Virus record (IMG/VR): IMGVR_UViG_3300030107_004423
Coordinates: 18,924-82,923 of that record
DNA: 64,000 nt
From: a virus
Reading direction: 5' to 3' (one strand)
The notes under the pieces are model-generated. The model was not told the origin of the DNA, did not search any database, and saw nothing but the letters and a program-made list of their open reading frames with translations. The first letter of the stretch is position 1, and the number at the start of each line of letters is the position of its first letter. Both the position numbers and the translations under genes were made by a program. Below, piece after piece: positions 16,166 to 26,084 of the stretch.

Positions 16166-17715
16166 GCTGTAACCCAGCTTCTTGCTTTTGGTTTTTTCTT
16201 ATACCAACCTTCCTTAGACTCTTTATAATCTTGTGGAGGATGCGCATACTTACACGCATAGGCCAAAGCGTCAATCGTATCGTCATGTGCCATCCTCGGA
16301 CCAAAAGTAATAATTTCCCTATGTAAATCATACTGAGACTTTTTAATATGAACTTGCCCCACTGCAAACCTTTGTGCAAGTATTTCTTGAATCCTGTCCC
16401 GCTTTGACATACGAGTTCCAGGCTTTTCTTCTTTAAACGGTATAATAAATTCATTTCTCCTCCTCATTTCAGCTCTGATAGCTTGAAAGATAGGCTTTGA
16501 CATAGTTGTATCTTCAATAGTAAATAAAGTAGGATTATAAAATTTAGCATATTCAAATATATAATCAACTATTCCTTTTTTGCCAGTACCTGGTACTCCC
16601 AATACAGGTAATGTTCTATTTCTGATATAATCTAAAACATATAAATTATTGTCTGGAGTGACTGCAACAACGATGATAACACTGAAATCCGAATTACGCC
16701 TTGCTGAATCAGTTGCTGGATCAACACCAACAAATATATTACATGGTTTTGCATCATCCCCATCTGGTATAATAAATTTAAGCCCACTTTCATCCTCCTG
16801 AATAAATTGTCCGTCCCAATATTTAATATGATCTCTTGTGAAAATAGAATCTTCTTCACTTTGGACTTCCATCATATATTCTTGATAAAACTTTTGAGGC
16901 TGACCAGAGTCTTGGTAAAATTTCTTTTTTCTCTCCATTTCTTCATGACCAAACCAAGAAGGCCAAAGAGGTGTTCCATCATCTTGTAAAGCTTTATATG
17001 TTATAACTTTCCAAGCAAAATCCTCTTTTTCTTTCTTAGCTTTTTCATGACCTATTAAAATCTTTTGTATAAAAGCATCAAAATGCACAGGAGTTCCATT
17101 TATACGCAATCTCCCTGTTTTAGGTTCAAGTGCGGGGAATACCACAGCTGTAACAAGATTGCTTATTTTAGACCTTGATTCTGGCGTAATTGTATTATTT
17201 TCATCTTCAAAGTCATCAAGTATAATAAGATCATATCTTTTATGTAGCTTAGCCCCGCCACGAATACCTGATAAATTAGATTTACTAATAAGCTTACAGT
17301 TATTCTTAAGTTCGATATCATCTTCTGTCCATTTCCTGCCTTTTAAATTTCCAAAATAATATTTTATTTTATCATTATATTCCAAATGATATTTGATATA
17401 ATCTAGGTTGGGGACTGATATTTTAGAACTAGCAGCCACCCAACCATAGAATAAGGGTTCTTGTGTAAAGCAAAAGTCTTGCATTATATTACACTTAGTT
17501 AATACTGTTTTGCCGTGTCCTCTTGGCAATATAACAGCTAACTGTCTAACACTAGTATCAGATAAAGAATCAGCTACTTCATAATGAAAGAATGGACTTT
17601 CAGATCTCATAAAATCTTCAGGTAAAAATAATTTACCAAAAGCTATAAGATCTTTACTAGCTAGCCTTAAATCTTCTTCAGCCTTACTAACGTTATGTGT
17701 ATTAATATTACTCAA
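16162..17715 (-). CDS. terL: Terminase large subunit, 517 aa
   Basis: DNA-packaging motor. Walker A LPRGHGKT (63-70), Walker B LIILDD (163-168), and a C-terminal RNase H-like nuclease with D332 (VGVDPATD) and a late AHDDTIDA block. The reading frame begins with TTG overlapping the stop of the 72-aa gene (GTTGAGTAA); no ATG lies before the ATPase domain, so TTG with translational coupling is the best start. Followed by the 51-aa membrane gene. Confidence 0.93.
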   Translation of the reverse strand: MSNINTHNVSKAEEDLRLASKDLIAFGKLFLPEDFMRSESPFFHYEVADSLSDTSVRQLAVILPRGHGKTVLTKCNIMQDFCFTQEPLFYGWVAASSKISVPNLDYIKYHLEYNDKIKYYFGNLKGRKWTEDDIELKNNCKLISKSNLSGIRGGAKLHKRYDLIILDDFEDENNTITPESRSKISNLVTAVVFPALEPKTGRLRINGTPVHFDAFIQKILIGHEKAKKEKEDFAWKVITYKALQDDGTPLWPSWFGHEEMERKKKFYQDSGQPQKFYQEYMMEVQSEEDSIFTRDHIKYWDGQFIQEDESGLKFIIPDGDDAKPCNIFVGVDPATDSARRNSDFSVIIVVAVTPDNNLYVLDYIRNRTLPVLGVPGTGKKGIVDYIFEYAKFYNPTLFTIEDTTMSKPIFQAIRAEMRRRNEFIIPFKEEKPGTRMSKRDRIQEILAQRFAVGQVHIKKSQYDLHREIITFGPRMAHDDTIDALAYACKYAHPPQDYKESKEGWYKKKPKARSWVTA

Positions 17716-17926
17716 CTATTTCTGCTTCTTCCTCTTTTTCAGATGTTTCTTCACCAATAAGTCCTTGAAGAACTTCTATAGCTCCTAAACATCTTTTAGC
17801 TAACTCATCTGCAGCCGCTCTATCTTGAATAGCTTTATTATATTGAGTTACTACAGATTCAAGCTCAGGCTTTAAATCTTCTTTTTTTATAATATCTTCT
17901 ACTTGTGGGTCTTGTTTTTTACTCAT
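17708..17926 (-). CDS. Small acidic helical protein, 72 aa
   Basis: Predominantly helical with a very acidic C-terminus (EETSEKEEEAEIVE). It overlaps the terminase start and the end of the 87-aa gene. Small acidic proteins between fibre and terminase genes are often assembly chaperones, but nothing in the sequence identifies it. Function unknown. Confidence 0.7.
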   Translation of the reverse strand: MSKKQDPQVEDIIKKEDLKPELESVVTQYNKAIQDRAAADELAKRCLGAIEVLQGLIGEETSEKEEEAEIVE

Positions 17927-18186
17927 AGTGCTTTTATATCCTTTATTATTTCTGTTAATGCATCTTTTTTTGTTGTTAATTCAGAAATTTCAGCTTCAAT
18001 ACTTGCTTTATCTGATTCATAATGATGAAGCTCTACTTCAGACTTATTATCAGCTAAAGCAGTGCCTGTTTCACTATCCCATCTTTTTTGTGTTAGATAG
18101 TAACGAGTAATTCCATCACTATCATCAGCTTTACTAAAACTTACTGCTGATTTACTTTTTAAACTTACATAGTTTTTTATATTCAT
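17923..18186 (-). CDS. Small protein downstream of the fibre, 87 aa
   Basis: N-terminal ~50 residues are beta-like (YYLTQKRWDSETG); the C-terminal ~35 form a coiled coil (SIEAEISELTTKKDALTEII). It overlaps the fibre stop by four bases and precedes the 72-aa gene. A tail-fibre assembly or chaperone role is suggested by position only. No family recognised. Confidence 0.7.
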   Translation of the reverse strand: MNIKNYVSLKSKSAVSFSKADDSDGITRYYLTQKRWDSETGTALADNKSEVELHHYESDKASIEAEISELTTKKDALTEIIKDIKAL

Positions 18187-21100
18187 TTCAATCTCCTTTT
18201 TAATTCATTAACTTCTTTAGATAATTCTTGCACTGCTTTAATAAGAGGCACAACTAATGCTGAATATTGTATTCCTTGTTTTCCATTTGCATCTTCTGAC
18301 CAACCACTAAAACTTGTACCACTTTTTTCTATTGTTTCTTTTACTTCTTGTGCAATTAATCCGTCCCAAACCTTTTCATCATCAAACTCATCTCTAACAC
18401 CATCTTCATATCTTTTTTCTCGTATCTCTTTATCCCAATCGGCAGGGTGTAATTTTTTATATTTTCTTGGCTTTAAATCATTTATAAAATCTAATCCTAA
18501 TGTATTATTTTCTATATCTTTTTTAATTCTTTTATCTGAATCTATAGTCCAATCTACTTGGATATTAGCATTAGCAATAGAAGCATTACCTATTTTAACA
18601 CTATTTAATGCTGTTGTTGTTGCTTGATAGCCTATACAAATTTGATTATCAGCATCTGCATCAAAAGCTACATCTGAACCAACACCTGTATTATTTGCAC
18701 CTGTAGTAATTCCATCACCTGCTTGATATCCTACCATCGTATTTTCATTGCCTGTAGTTAATGTATCTAATGCTTCATCACCTATTCCAACATTTTTATC
18801 ACCTGATAAATTCATATATCCTGCTTTAGTACCAATTAAAACATTTTGATTAGCAGTACAATGTCCTGCATCAGCACCTACATTGCCTGACATAGCGTTC
18901 CAACCTAATATTACATTTTCATAACCTGTATTACTATCTGCATCATCACTTTCACCATTTCTAAAAGCTGAAGAACCTATTGCTATATTTCTACCTGCAC
19001 CACTTGCTCCTGTTGATTTGTATCTTCCTGCTTGATAGCCAATATATACATTATCATTTGATGTAGTGTTTTCATATCCTGCTGTATATCCTAAAAAGAA
19101 ATTATATTGCCCTGTTGTATTTTTATAACCTGCATCAGAACCTATACCTGTATTAAAACTTGCTGTAGATGTGTACAATGCTCTGCGACCCATTGCTACA
19201 TTGTAGCCACCTGTTACATTAGTACTTAACGATTTTGGACCAACTGCTGTATTGTAATTTCCTGTAGTGATATTTTGCCCTGCCTCATCTCCTACTAATG
19301 TATTACCTACACCATATGTTAAATCAACACCTGCATTATATCCGATTGCTACTTGTCTATCTGTTTCGCTTAATGTAGCATTTACTACTACTACTGCTGT
19401 ATTTGATGTACCTGCGTGTGGGTCTGTAAATGTTAATTCATCATCTGATTTATATCCGTACCCTGCTGTATTAACTGTAAATGTAGGATTTCCTGAACCA
19501 TCAGTTTCTATATCAAATGTTGCTCCTGTTCCATTTACCGAATCATCACTTGTTGCTGGTATATTTGTATGTGATTGACCTGGTTCCCAAGCATCTGATG
19601 GTGTTGGAGTGGTATCATCTACTGTACTTATTCCACCACTTACTCTTAAATTTTTAAATGCTCCTACTCCTATAGCAACACAACCTGTTTGACCACTATA
19701 AGAACCCATAGCATTACCTATAGCTACTACATTACTTGCATTAAATACATTACTACCAGCACCACTACCAATCATGGTATTTAAATTACCTAATACATTT
19801 CCACCTGCACCTGCACCTATTAAAGTATTTTGTTTAGCAGTAGTCATATCAGTACCTGCATAAGCACCAATTACAGTATTGTTGTATGATGATGCTGATG
19901 TTCCAAGTATTAATGTATCTGAAGAAGCTATATAATTACTTAAACTATATAATGCTCTATATCCAATAGCAATATTTCTTTCACCTGAATATGCAGCCAT
20001 TCCACCACCATCACCATAACCTCTTAATCTATTAGCACCCTTACCTGCACCAAGCGTTTCGTAACCTAATGCAATGTTATTATTAGCAGTTGTTACATAT
20101 TTACCTGCTGATTGACCAAGAAAAAATGAAAATTGCGTAGACGTAGCACTTTCACCTGCACTATTACCTATACATACATTATACCCACTTCCATCATAAT
20201 TTTGAAGTTTTAATGAGTTTTTTCCAATCGCTATATTATCACTACCTGTATCTTCTGTCTTTAGTGCTTCATATCCTATAGCAATATTATTTGAACCTGT
20301 TAAATTTTTACTTAATGTACTACTTCCAATCCCTATATTTTTTTCTGCTGTAAAATTAACAGCCGATTCAGAACCTGTAGCAAAATTATCTCCCATTGAT
20401 TTGTAACCAAAAGCAATATTATCTGATGCGCTTAATGTAGCTGAAGCATAATTAGTAGCTTCGTGATAAGTTCCATTGACAAAAGCATAAGCACCCATAG
20501 CAATATTATAATTACCTGTCTTGTGATTTTGACCTGCAAAAGTACCACAATAAAAATTATCTGCACCTGTTGTTGTGCTTCTACCTGCTTGGCTACCAAG
20601 CGCTGTATTTCTATTCCCTGTAGTTAAATCATTTAAAGCATAATTACCTATAGCAGTGCAATTCATATAATTAGAAGCAGTTGTTCCATATAATGAACCG
20701 TGTCCTATACTTATATTTCCTCTATTACTTGAGCCTGTATTATCTCCTAAAGTGCCATAATTATATCCTGCACTATTGCCTATATGTATATAATCTGCTG
20801 AATAGTTACCATATGCAGTTTGCCAACCTACTGCTACAGTTCCACGAGCATTTAAAGCATTCCTACCTGCTTCATATCCTAATGCTGTCGATTTAAAAGG
20901 CACTCCATCTCCTTTTGTGTTGCTATGCCCTTTTAATGAATAATAGCCTACTGCTGTATTACTATGCCCTGTTGTTGTAGTGTCGCCTGAATATGCTCCT
21001 ATATATGTATTTCCATCTGCTGTTGTTATTTCTTCACCTGAATATGCCCCTAAAAATACATTTTTTTCCCCTGTAGATAAAGAAGTCCCTGAATAAGAAC

Positions 21101-23651
21101 CAACAGCAACATTTTTATCTGCTGTAAATGCTGTAGATGTTCCAACATTATCAGAATGTCCTAAACTTTTATATCCAACAGCCACATTATCAGATGCATC
21201 ATTATCTGCCCAACCTACACTACCATCTCCATTAGGGTCTTCTGTATTATAGCCACCTCTCATTGCTTCGTTGCCTATAATTGTATTTCTTGCACCACCT
21301 CCTAAATATGCTCCTGCAAAATATCCTATACCTGTACTTGTTGCTCCTGACCTATATAAAGCATAATTACCTATAGCAGTACCACCTGTTTGTGTTGTTA
21401 TAGCACCTAATGCAGATTTACCAATACACATATTACCAGAACCTGAAGTGATTAATGCTCCTGCTCCTGCTCCTAATGCTACATTTTGTGAGCCACTTGA
21501 TATATCTCCTAATGCAACCTTACCAATAGCTGTATTTTCTCCACCTGTAAATGCACTTGAATTTGCAGTTCCCATAGCACTGTACCCTAAAGCTACATTA
21601 CCACTGCAATTATTATCTCCATAACTATTAGCACTTGTTCCGTTTCTACCTGCTCTTGCACCTACAAAAACATTATATCCTAATTGTGAAGCACCTGAAT
21701 ATCCCCAAGTTTCTCCTGCTTTATCTCCAATAAAAACATTCCAACCTGTATTTGAACCACCTCTTACTTGATATCCTGCTTGATATCCAATAGCTACTGT
21801 ACCATAATCACTTCGACTTGCAGTCATATTTACTAAAGATTCATACCCTATTGATACATTTCTTGAACCTGTTAAATTTTCACTTAATGCTTTAGTACCT
21901 ATAGCAACATTCTTTTCTCCTGTAAAATTAGCTACATCATCTCCATAATTATGTCCCATTGCATAATGACCAATAGCAATATTATCTTCGCCTGTATTAT
22001 TACCTTTATCATCTGATTCACCATTTATTAAAGCATAATTTCCTATAGATATATTCCAATCTGATGCAGTTCTATATCTACCTGATACATAGCCAATAGC
22101 AATATTATCATCTCCTGATTGCATATCTATCATAGAATGAGTACCAATAGCTGTACATCTATGAGCATCTTGAATATGTTGCATAGATGTATTTCCAATA
22201 GCTATGCTGTTTTGTGCTGTAAAATTAGTTTCACCTTGCCCTTGCATAGAAGCATAACCAATAGCTACATTTTGATATCCTGTATTATTAGCAGGTGCTG
22301 TACTATGTCCGTGTGTCATAGAAAATACACCAATAGCTACATTATATGAGCCAAGATTTATATCACTTGTTCTATCTGCACCACCTAAATATCTACCTGC
22401 TTGTTTCCCTAAAAAGAAATTAGCATCTCCATATTGACATTGATATCCTGCTTGATATCCTATTGCTACATTACCAAATGTTTGCTGATTATTTCCTGAC
22501 GACTCTGTACCTGCATCAAGCAATGCTTGATAACCTATAGCAACATTAGAATTAGAATATCTATTGTCTTTTAATGTTTCATAGCCTAAAGCCATATTAT
22601 AACTTGCAGTGATTGCATTTAATAATGATGATTGACCTATAGCTACATTACTTGTGCCTGTAATAAAAGCATTCACACCTTGCGAATTATCAGAATCATA
22701 TAATGCCTTTTGGTAACCATACATAGCTTGGTCGCCAATAGCTACATTACTACCTGCTCCTCTTAAATTTCCTAATGTTTGAAATCCTATAGCTACATTT
22801 TTATCATCAGCACCATCATTAGCATTCATCAATGCACCCCTACCAATAGCTACATTTCGTTCAGGGTCTGTATCTCCTGTCATTACAGAATGCATAGCTT
22901 GATAGCCTATTATTACGCTACTTTGTCTTGCTAAAGAAATATTATTATATTGACCTAATTCTAAATATTGATTTCCTGATACTCCGTGTACAGTTAATGC
23001 TACATTTGCAGTATTTTTATCTCTTAAATAAATAGAATTTGCACCAATACCAAATTGCCAAGTATCATATGTATCTCTTGCTATTTCAAATGGTCTTGCT
23101 AAACTCGATGTTCCACTTATCTGTACTTCGCCATCTTCATATACTATAAGCCTATTATTTCCACCACTCATTAATGTTAATTGTATAGCATTGCCTGATG
23201 TATAATCAGTTAAATTAATTCTACCTCTTGATGTTGCATTAGCAAATATACTTACATTGACTGCTTGTGCATCACCTGTAAATGCTAAATTTTGATAATC
23301 ACCACCAGCAGCTTTTGATATAGCAACAGATCCTCCAAATGTAGTTGTGTTAGTACTTGGGTCCATTGCCATAAGTACACTTGAAGTTAATGCAGAACCA
23401 TTAGATATTTTTAATATATCTGAATCACTATTATCTACACCTACAGACCAAGATTCATCAGCTGTTTTCATTTCAATAGCTGCATCACCAGAACCTGTTT
23501 GTTCTACTTTTAGGGAGGGTACAGTACTATCATTAGACTTTAATACATCTAATATATAATCTGTATCTACAGCTGTTTTACCAACAGCAATAGCCTTCTG
23601 TCCACTTACGGGACTAGGAGTGCTTATAAATCCGCCACCAATTAACGCCAT
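18183..23651 (-). CDS. Giant YadA-like tail fibre with S74 self-cleaving chaperone, 1822 aa
   Basis: From about residue 245 to 1690 the protein is made of many repeats of the type N-VAIG--A-----G, the beta-roll unit of trimeric autotransporter (YadA/Hia) head domains. An ~84-aa TPTPS...GYG domain interrupts them at ~1344-1427. The C-terminus is a Peptidase_S74 intramolecular chaperone: S1705 and K1710 in DSDKRIKKDI fit the Ser-Lys dyad, so the last ~118 residues would be cut off after trimer folding. It ends in a coiled coil (VQELSKEVNELKRRLK). Likely host-recognition fibre; no enzymatic domain seen. Confidence 0.88.
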   Translation of the reverse strand: MALIGGGFISTPSPVSGQKAIAVGKTAVDTDYILDVLKSNDSTVPSLKVEQTGSGDAAIEMKTADESWSVGVDNSDSDILKISNGSALTSSVLMAMDPSTNTTTFGGSVAISKAAGGDYQNLAFTGDAQAVNVSIFANATSRGRINLTDYTSGNAIQLTLMSGGNNRLIVYEDGEVQISGTSSLARPFEIARDTYDTWQFGIGANSIYLRDKNTANVALTVHGVSGNQYLELGQYNNISLARQSSVIIGYQAMHSVMTGDTDPERNVAIGRGALMNANDGADDKNVAIGFQTLGNLRGAGSNVAIGDQAMYGYQKALYDSDNSQGVNAFITGTSNVAIGQSSLLNAITASYNMALGYETLKDNRYSNSNVAIGYQALLDAGTESSGNNQQTFGNVAIGYQAGYQCQYGDANFFLGKQAGRYLGGADRTSDINLGSYNVAIGVFSMTHGHSTAPANNTGYQNVAIGYASMQGQGETNFTAQNSIAIGNTSMQHIQDAHRCTAIGTHSMIDMQSGDDNIAIGYVSGRYRTASDWNISIGNYALINGESDDKGNNTGEDNIAIGHYAMGHNYGDDVANFTGEKNVAIGTKALSENLTGSRNVSIGYESLVNMTASRSDYGTVAIGYQAGYQVRGGSNTGWNVFIGDKAGETWGYSGASQLGYNVFVGARAGRNGTSANSYGDNNCSGNVALGYSAMGTANSSAFTGGENTAIGKVALGDISSGSQNVALGAGAGALITSGSGNMCIGKSALGAITTQTGGTAIGNYALYRSGATSTGIGYFAGAYLGGGARNTIIGNEAMRGGYNTEDPNGDGSVGWADNDASDNVAVGYKSLGHSDNVGTSTAFTADKNVAVGSYSGTSLSTGEKNVFLGAYSGEEITTADGNTYIGAYSGDTTTTGHSNTAVGYYSLKGHSNTKGDGVPFKSTALGYEAGRNALNARGTVAVGWQTAYGNYSADYIHIGNSAGYNYGTLGDNTGSSNRGNISIGHGSLYGTTASNYMNCTAIGNYALNDLTTGNRNTALGSQAGRSTTTGADNFYCGTFAGQNHKTGNYNIAMGAYAFVNGTYHEATNYASATLSASDNIAFGYKSMGDNFATGSESAVNFTAEKNIGIGSSTLSKNLTGSNNIAIGYEALKTEDTGSDNIAIGKNSLKLQNYDGSGYNVCIGNSAGESATSTQFSFFLGQSAGKYVTTANNNIALGYETLGAGKGANRLRGYGDGGGMAAYSGERNIAIGYRALYSLSNYIASSDTLILGTSASSYNNTVIGAYAGTDMTTAKQNTLIGAGAGGNVLGNLNTMIGSGAGSNVFNASNVVAIGNAMGSYSGQTGCVAIGVGAFKNLRVSGGISTVDDTTPTPSDAWEPGQSHTNIPATSDDSVNGTGATFDIETDGSGNPTFTVNTAGYGYKSDDELTFTDPHAGTSNTAVVVVNATLSETDRQVAIGYNAGVDLTYGVGNTLVGDEAGQNITTGNYNTAVGPKSLSTNVTGGYNVAMGRRALYTSTASFNTGIGSDAGYKNTTGQYNFFLGYTAGYENTTSNDNVYIGYQAGRYKSTGASGAGRNIAIGSSAFRNGESDDADSNTGYENVILGWNAMSGNVGADAGHCTANQNVLIGTKAGYMNLSGDKNVGIGDEALDTLTTGNENTMVGYQAGDGITTGANNTGVGSDVAFDADADNQICIGYQATTTALNSVKIGNASIANANIQVDWTIDSDKRIKKDIENNTLGLDFINDLKPRKYKKLHPADWDKEIREKRYEDGVRDEFDDEKVWDGLIAQEVKETIEKSGTSFSGWSEDANGKQGIQYSALVVPLIKAVQELSKEVNELKRRLK

Positions 23652-23660
23652 ATTATTCCT

Positions 23661-23990
23661 TTAACAAAGTATCATTCGCACAGTAGCATTGGTAGAGCCA
23701 TCTCTTCTCCAATGCAAATAAATAGTCTTACCCAATCCTTTAGGTATTTTCATAGATGATATACCTAATGGTATCTTTAAATCATTAGTATCACTGCAAT
23801 TAGTAGTAGCTTGATTGTCAAATAATATATCTATAGGAGATGAAGCATCTATTATTGCTATATGATGATTAGAAACATCTACATGTTGTGTAGTAGTATC
23901 TGTAGTAGTAACTGCTGTTTGTACATCCCATATAGCTGAAGTATCTACATTAACTGCTTCTTGTGTTGAATATTTTCCAAGTACACTCAT
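23661..23990 (-). CDS. Minor structural protein candidate, 109 aa
   Basis: Begins MSVLGKYSTQEAVNVD and has a central beta region ending PKGLGKTIYLHWRRDG. The layout (short Y-T-QE start, I-P-G--IY--W end) recalls the 99-aa protein at 24476, so the two may be distant paralogues. Placed just upstream of the fibre gene in transcription order. A virion-surface or fibre-attachment role is possible, inferred from context. Confidence 0.6.
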   Translation of the reverse strand: MSVLGKYSTQEAVNVDTSAIWDVQTAVTTTDTTTQHVDVSNHHIAIIDASSPIDILFDNQATTNCSDTNDLKIPLGISSMKIPKGLGKTIYLHWRRDGSTNATVRMILC

Positions 23991-23999
23991 TAATACTCC

Positions 24000-24473
24000 T
24001 TATTGTAATATATGTATATAACAATTAGTAAATCCTGTTATAGTAGTATCTTTGTCTCCTGAAAATATATCTCTGATTACTAATCTAGTAAATGCAGTAT
24101 TTGCAGCTGCCATATGATAGGCACCTACTGTATTTCCAGAATCAGTATATACAGTTAAAACACTATTAGTTCCTCCGCCATCTGTTTGAGATGATAAAAA
24201 TACTCCAATATTTCCACCAGACTCTATTGAATTTATATTAAAATCATAAGTAACTACAATTTGCTCTGCATGACTTGGTATTGTAAATGCATCTGAATAT
24301 ACCATCCAATCATCATCATTATCGATAACATCCCAACCTAATCCTCCACTAACTTCAGAAAATGTATCTACATCGCTTTGACTCCAACTTGAAAAAGCTG
24401 TAAGATCTATAGTATTGATAAGTTTAAATGGAGTATTTCTTTGATTAATTGCGCTACTACTTAATCCTAACAT
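24000..24473 (-). CDS. Beta-sandwich (CBM-like) structural protein, 157 aa
   Basis: After a short Ser/Asn-rich N-terminus it shows alternating beta strands with aromatic residues (SSWSQSDVDTFSEV, YDFNINSIESGGNIGVFLSSQ, ITGFTNCYIHIL), the look of a jelly-roll carbohydrate-binding domain. Surrounded by the 99-aa and 109-aa genes and upstream of the fibre. Probably a virion adhesion component; no family match claimed. Confidence 0.55.
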   Translation of the reverse strand: MLGLSSSAINQRNTPFKLINTIDLTAFSSWSQSDVDTFSEVSGGLGWDVIDNDDDWMVYSDAFTIPSHAEQIVVTYDFNINSIESGGNIGVFLSSQTDGGGTNSVLTVYTDSGNTVGAYHMAAANTAFTRLVIRDIFSGDKDTTITGFTNCYIHILQ

Positions 24474-24475
24474 AA

Positions 24476-24775
24476 TTAACCTCTATATACTATTGCTGCA
24501 TCACCACTTCCAACAGTAACTCCAGACCATCTACCATATATAGTAACTCCTGCTGGAACTTCTATTGTACTGCATGTATCCCAATAATCTGTATCTTCCG
24601 ATGTTAAAGTTAAAGTTGCAGCACCAACTCCAGATGTAGTTCCAAGACTAGTAACTGCTATATATGTATTAGCATTTACAGTAGCATTAGTTACATAATC
24701 GTAACCTGATTGACCTAGACCTATGTTTTGAGATTCTTGTACAGTATACTTCTGCATACCTTTTGCGTAAGCCAT
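24476..24775 (-). CDS. Minor structural protein candidate, 99 aa
   Basis: Begins MAYAKGMQKYTVQESQN, then Thr/Val-rich beta strands ending EVPAGVTIYGRWSGV. Similar organisation to the 109-aa protein. AGGAGG ribosome site is excellent. Lies three genes upstream of the giant fibre. Likely a small beta-rich virion protein; exact role unknown. Confidence 0.6.
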   Translation of the reverse strand: MAYAKGMQKYTVQESQNIGLGQSGYDYVTNATVNANTYIAVTSLGTTSGVGAATLTLTSEDTDYWDTCSTIEVPAGVTIYGRWSGVTVGSGDAAIVYRG

Positions 24776-24786
24776 ATTATCCTCCT

Positions 24787-24816
24787 GCCCTAAGCACTGG
24801 CTGTGCGTGAATGGGC
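24787..24816 (-). promoter_or_regulatory. Nested hairpin before the 99-aa gene
   Basis: GCCC (24787-24790) pairs with GGGC (24813-24816), enclosing an inner GCAC...GTGC hairpin. On the minus strand it ends directly before the AGGAGG of the 99-aa gene. Possible processing or translation-control element separating the terminase-side genes from the fibre block; short stems, so low confidence. Confidence 0.3.
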
Positions 24817-24833
24817 TTGTTTGTTGTTATTAA

Positions 24834-25310
24834 CTATACCTTTAAAAACTGTAAAGGTTTTCTAAATTCTTCTAAAGTCATATCTTTATTAAAAGATTTA
24901 AACTTGCCTGACTTAATTAAATCTATAGCTATCTTATTATTCCATATACTAGTAGCTTTTGCTTCATCATCATCCCATGGAATATTTTCACTATCTTTTT
25001 TATGGTACTCTTCTAACCAATTAGCTAGCTTAGGACCAAATACATTATACAGCTCTAATAATCCATAATAGGATTTAAGAGCTTCTTTCTCTCCTTCAGG
25101 CATACTATCATATAATTTAAGATGATCTTCTACATCCTTTACAGGATCCATCTCCATCATCTTGTCATTTAAAAATGCAAGCAATGCTTGACTTGAATCT
25201 TTTTCTTCAGCTACAGGTTCTTCTTTAACTTCTTCTTTAAATATATCTAAGTCCATATCATCTTTAGTAGCTTCATTCATTTGATTAAATGCAGATACAT
25301 TTGCGTCCAT
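24834..25310 (-). CDS. Acidic unknown late protein, 158 aa
   Basis: Acidic N-terminal half (DDMDLDIFKEEVKEEPVAEEKD) and a helical C-terminal half with aromatic residues (YYGLLELYNVFGPKLANWLEEYHKK). No membrane helix or motif. It lies between the 251-aa gene and the small beta proteins. It could be an assembly factor or chaperone. Function unknown. Confidence 0.65.
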   Translation of the reverse strand: MDANVSAFNQMNEATKDDMDLDIFKEEVKEEPVAEEKDSSQALLAFLNDKMMEMDPVKDVEDHLKLYDSMPEGEKEALKSYYGLLELYNVFGPKLANWLEEYHKKDSENIPWDDDEAKATSIWNNKIAIDLIKSGKFKSFNKDMTLEEFRKPLQFLKV

Positions 25311-25314
25311 TTAT

Positions 25315-26070
25315 TTAATATCCTGCTTCTTCTATTTCTGGTAATAAAAAAGGAGCTGCTCTGCCTAACCTTTTATTAGGATTTAATTGCTCTGCAATTT
25401 TTTGAGGAAACGGTTTAAGTGGATTTAATTGCTCTGCAATTTCTTGAGGAAATGGTTTAAGTTTTCCAAGATCTTTTATATTTGGAACTCTGCCTATTGT
25501 TTCAACCCATTGATTTCTTAACAGTTCTGTTTCTATTATATCTGCCTCTCTTCTAAGATTTTCAATATCTTTATATTTACCCGCCAAAGGACTTCTAAGG
25601 CTTCCTGGTCTTCCAAAAGCATCTGACATCCTACCTTTATTTGTCATTTCTATAGCTAAATCATCAGCTTTTTTTAGTCTATCTAAATAAGATTTTTGCA
25701 TCATCCCAACTTCTTTTTTACTATATAAAGCAGGCTTTTTAGACATTCCAGTTGCCATTTTCATAATATCATCTTTAGACATTTTTTGAGCTACAGGCAA
25801 ATATGATTTTAAAAGGTTTTTTATATTATTTATTTTAGTTGCTTGATTTACAGCTTTAGCAGCGCTTCCTCCTCCAGCCAAAGAAAGTATCATATTTAGA
25901 GCTTCTCCTGAATATTCTGGCATTTGTAAAGCATCATCGAATATTTCTGGGAATAATCTTCCACCTTCTGGAAACCAAGCATTATCAGATGTAGTTCCCC
26001 ATTCCCCTTGGTTATCTTCTGCTCCAGCAGTCATTTGCCCAAATGCATATTTATTTACTTCATTAGTCAT
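25315..26070 (-). CDS. Unknown late protein with 14-residue tandem repeat, 251 aa
   Basis: Start at 26070 (MTNEVNKYAFGQ) has AGGGAG six bases upstream; a TTG six bases earlier is less likely. Helical, basic, with two direct 14-residue repeats of KPFPQ-IAEQLNP near residues 208-236. A Gly/Ala-rich hydrophobic stretch (ALNMILSLAGGGSAAKAV) is present. Possibly an internal virion or assembly protein, from location among late genes. Family not recognised. Confidence 0.65.
   Translation of the reverse strand: MTNEVNKYAFGQMTAGAEDNQGEWGTTSDNAWFPEGGRLFPEIFDDALQMPEYSGEALNMILSLAGGGSAAKAVNQATKINNIKNLLKSYLPVAQKMSKDDIMKMATGMSKKPALYSKKEVGMMQKSYLDRLKKADDLAIEMTNKGRMSDAFGRPGSLRSPLAGKYKDIENLRREADIIETELLRNQWVETIGRVPNIKDLGKLKPFPQEIAEQLNPLKPFPQKIAEQLNPNKRLGRAAPFLLPEIEEAGY
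25379..25462 (-). repeat. 42-bp tandem repeat, two units
   Basis: Units 25379-25420 and 25421-25462 are direct in-frame repeats differing at only a few bases, encoding the KPFPQ[EK]IAEQLNP motif twice. The similarity suggests a recent tandem duplication. Confidence 0.9.
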
Positions 26071-26084
26071 TTCCAACTCCCTAT

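Noticed and set aside
20681-20896. Plus-strand ORFs across the fibre and other late genes
   Set aside because: They are antisense shadows with biased composition, lack ribosome sites, and lie entirely within well-supported minus-strand genes.
18183-23651. Repeats of ~45 bases in the fibre as a possible CRISPR array or satellite
   Set aside because: They are degenerate in-frame protein repeats (VAIG units), without constant repeats and unique spacers.
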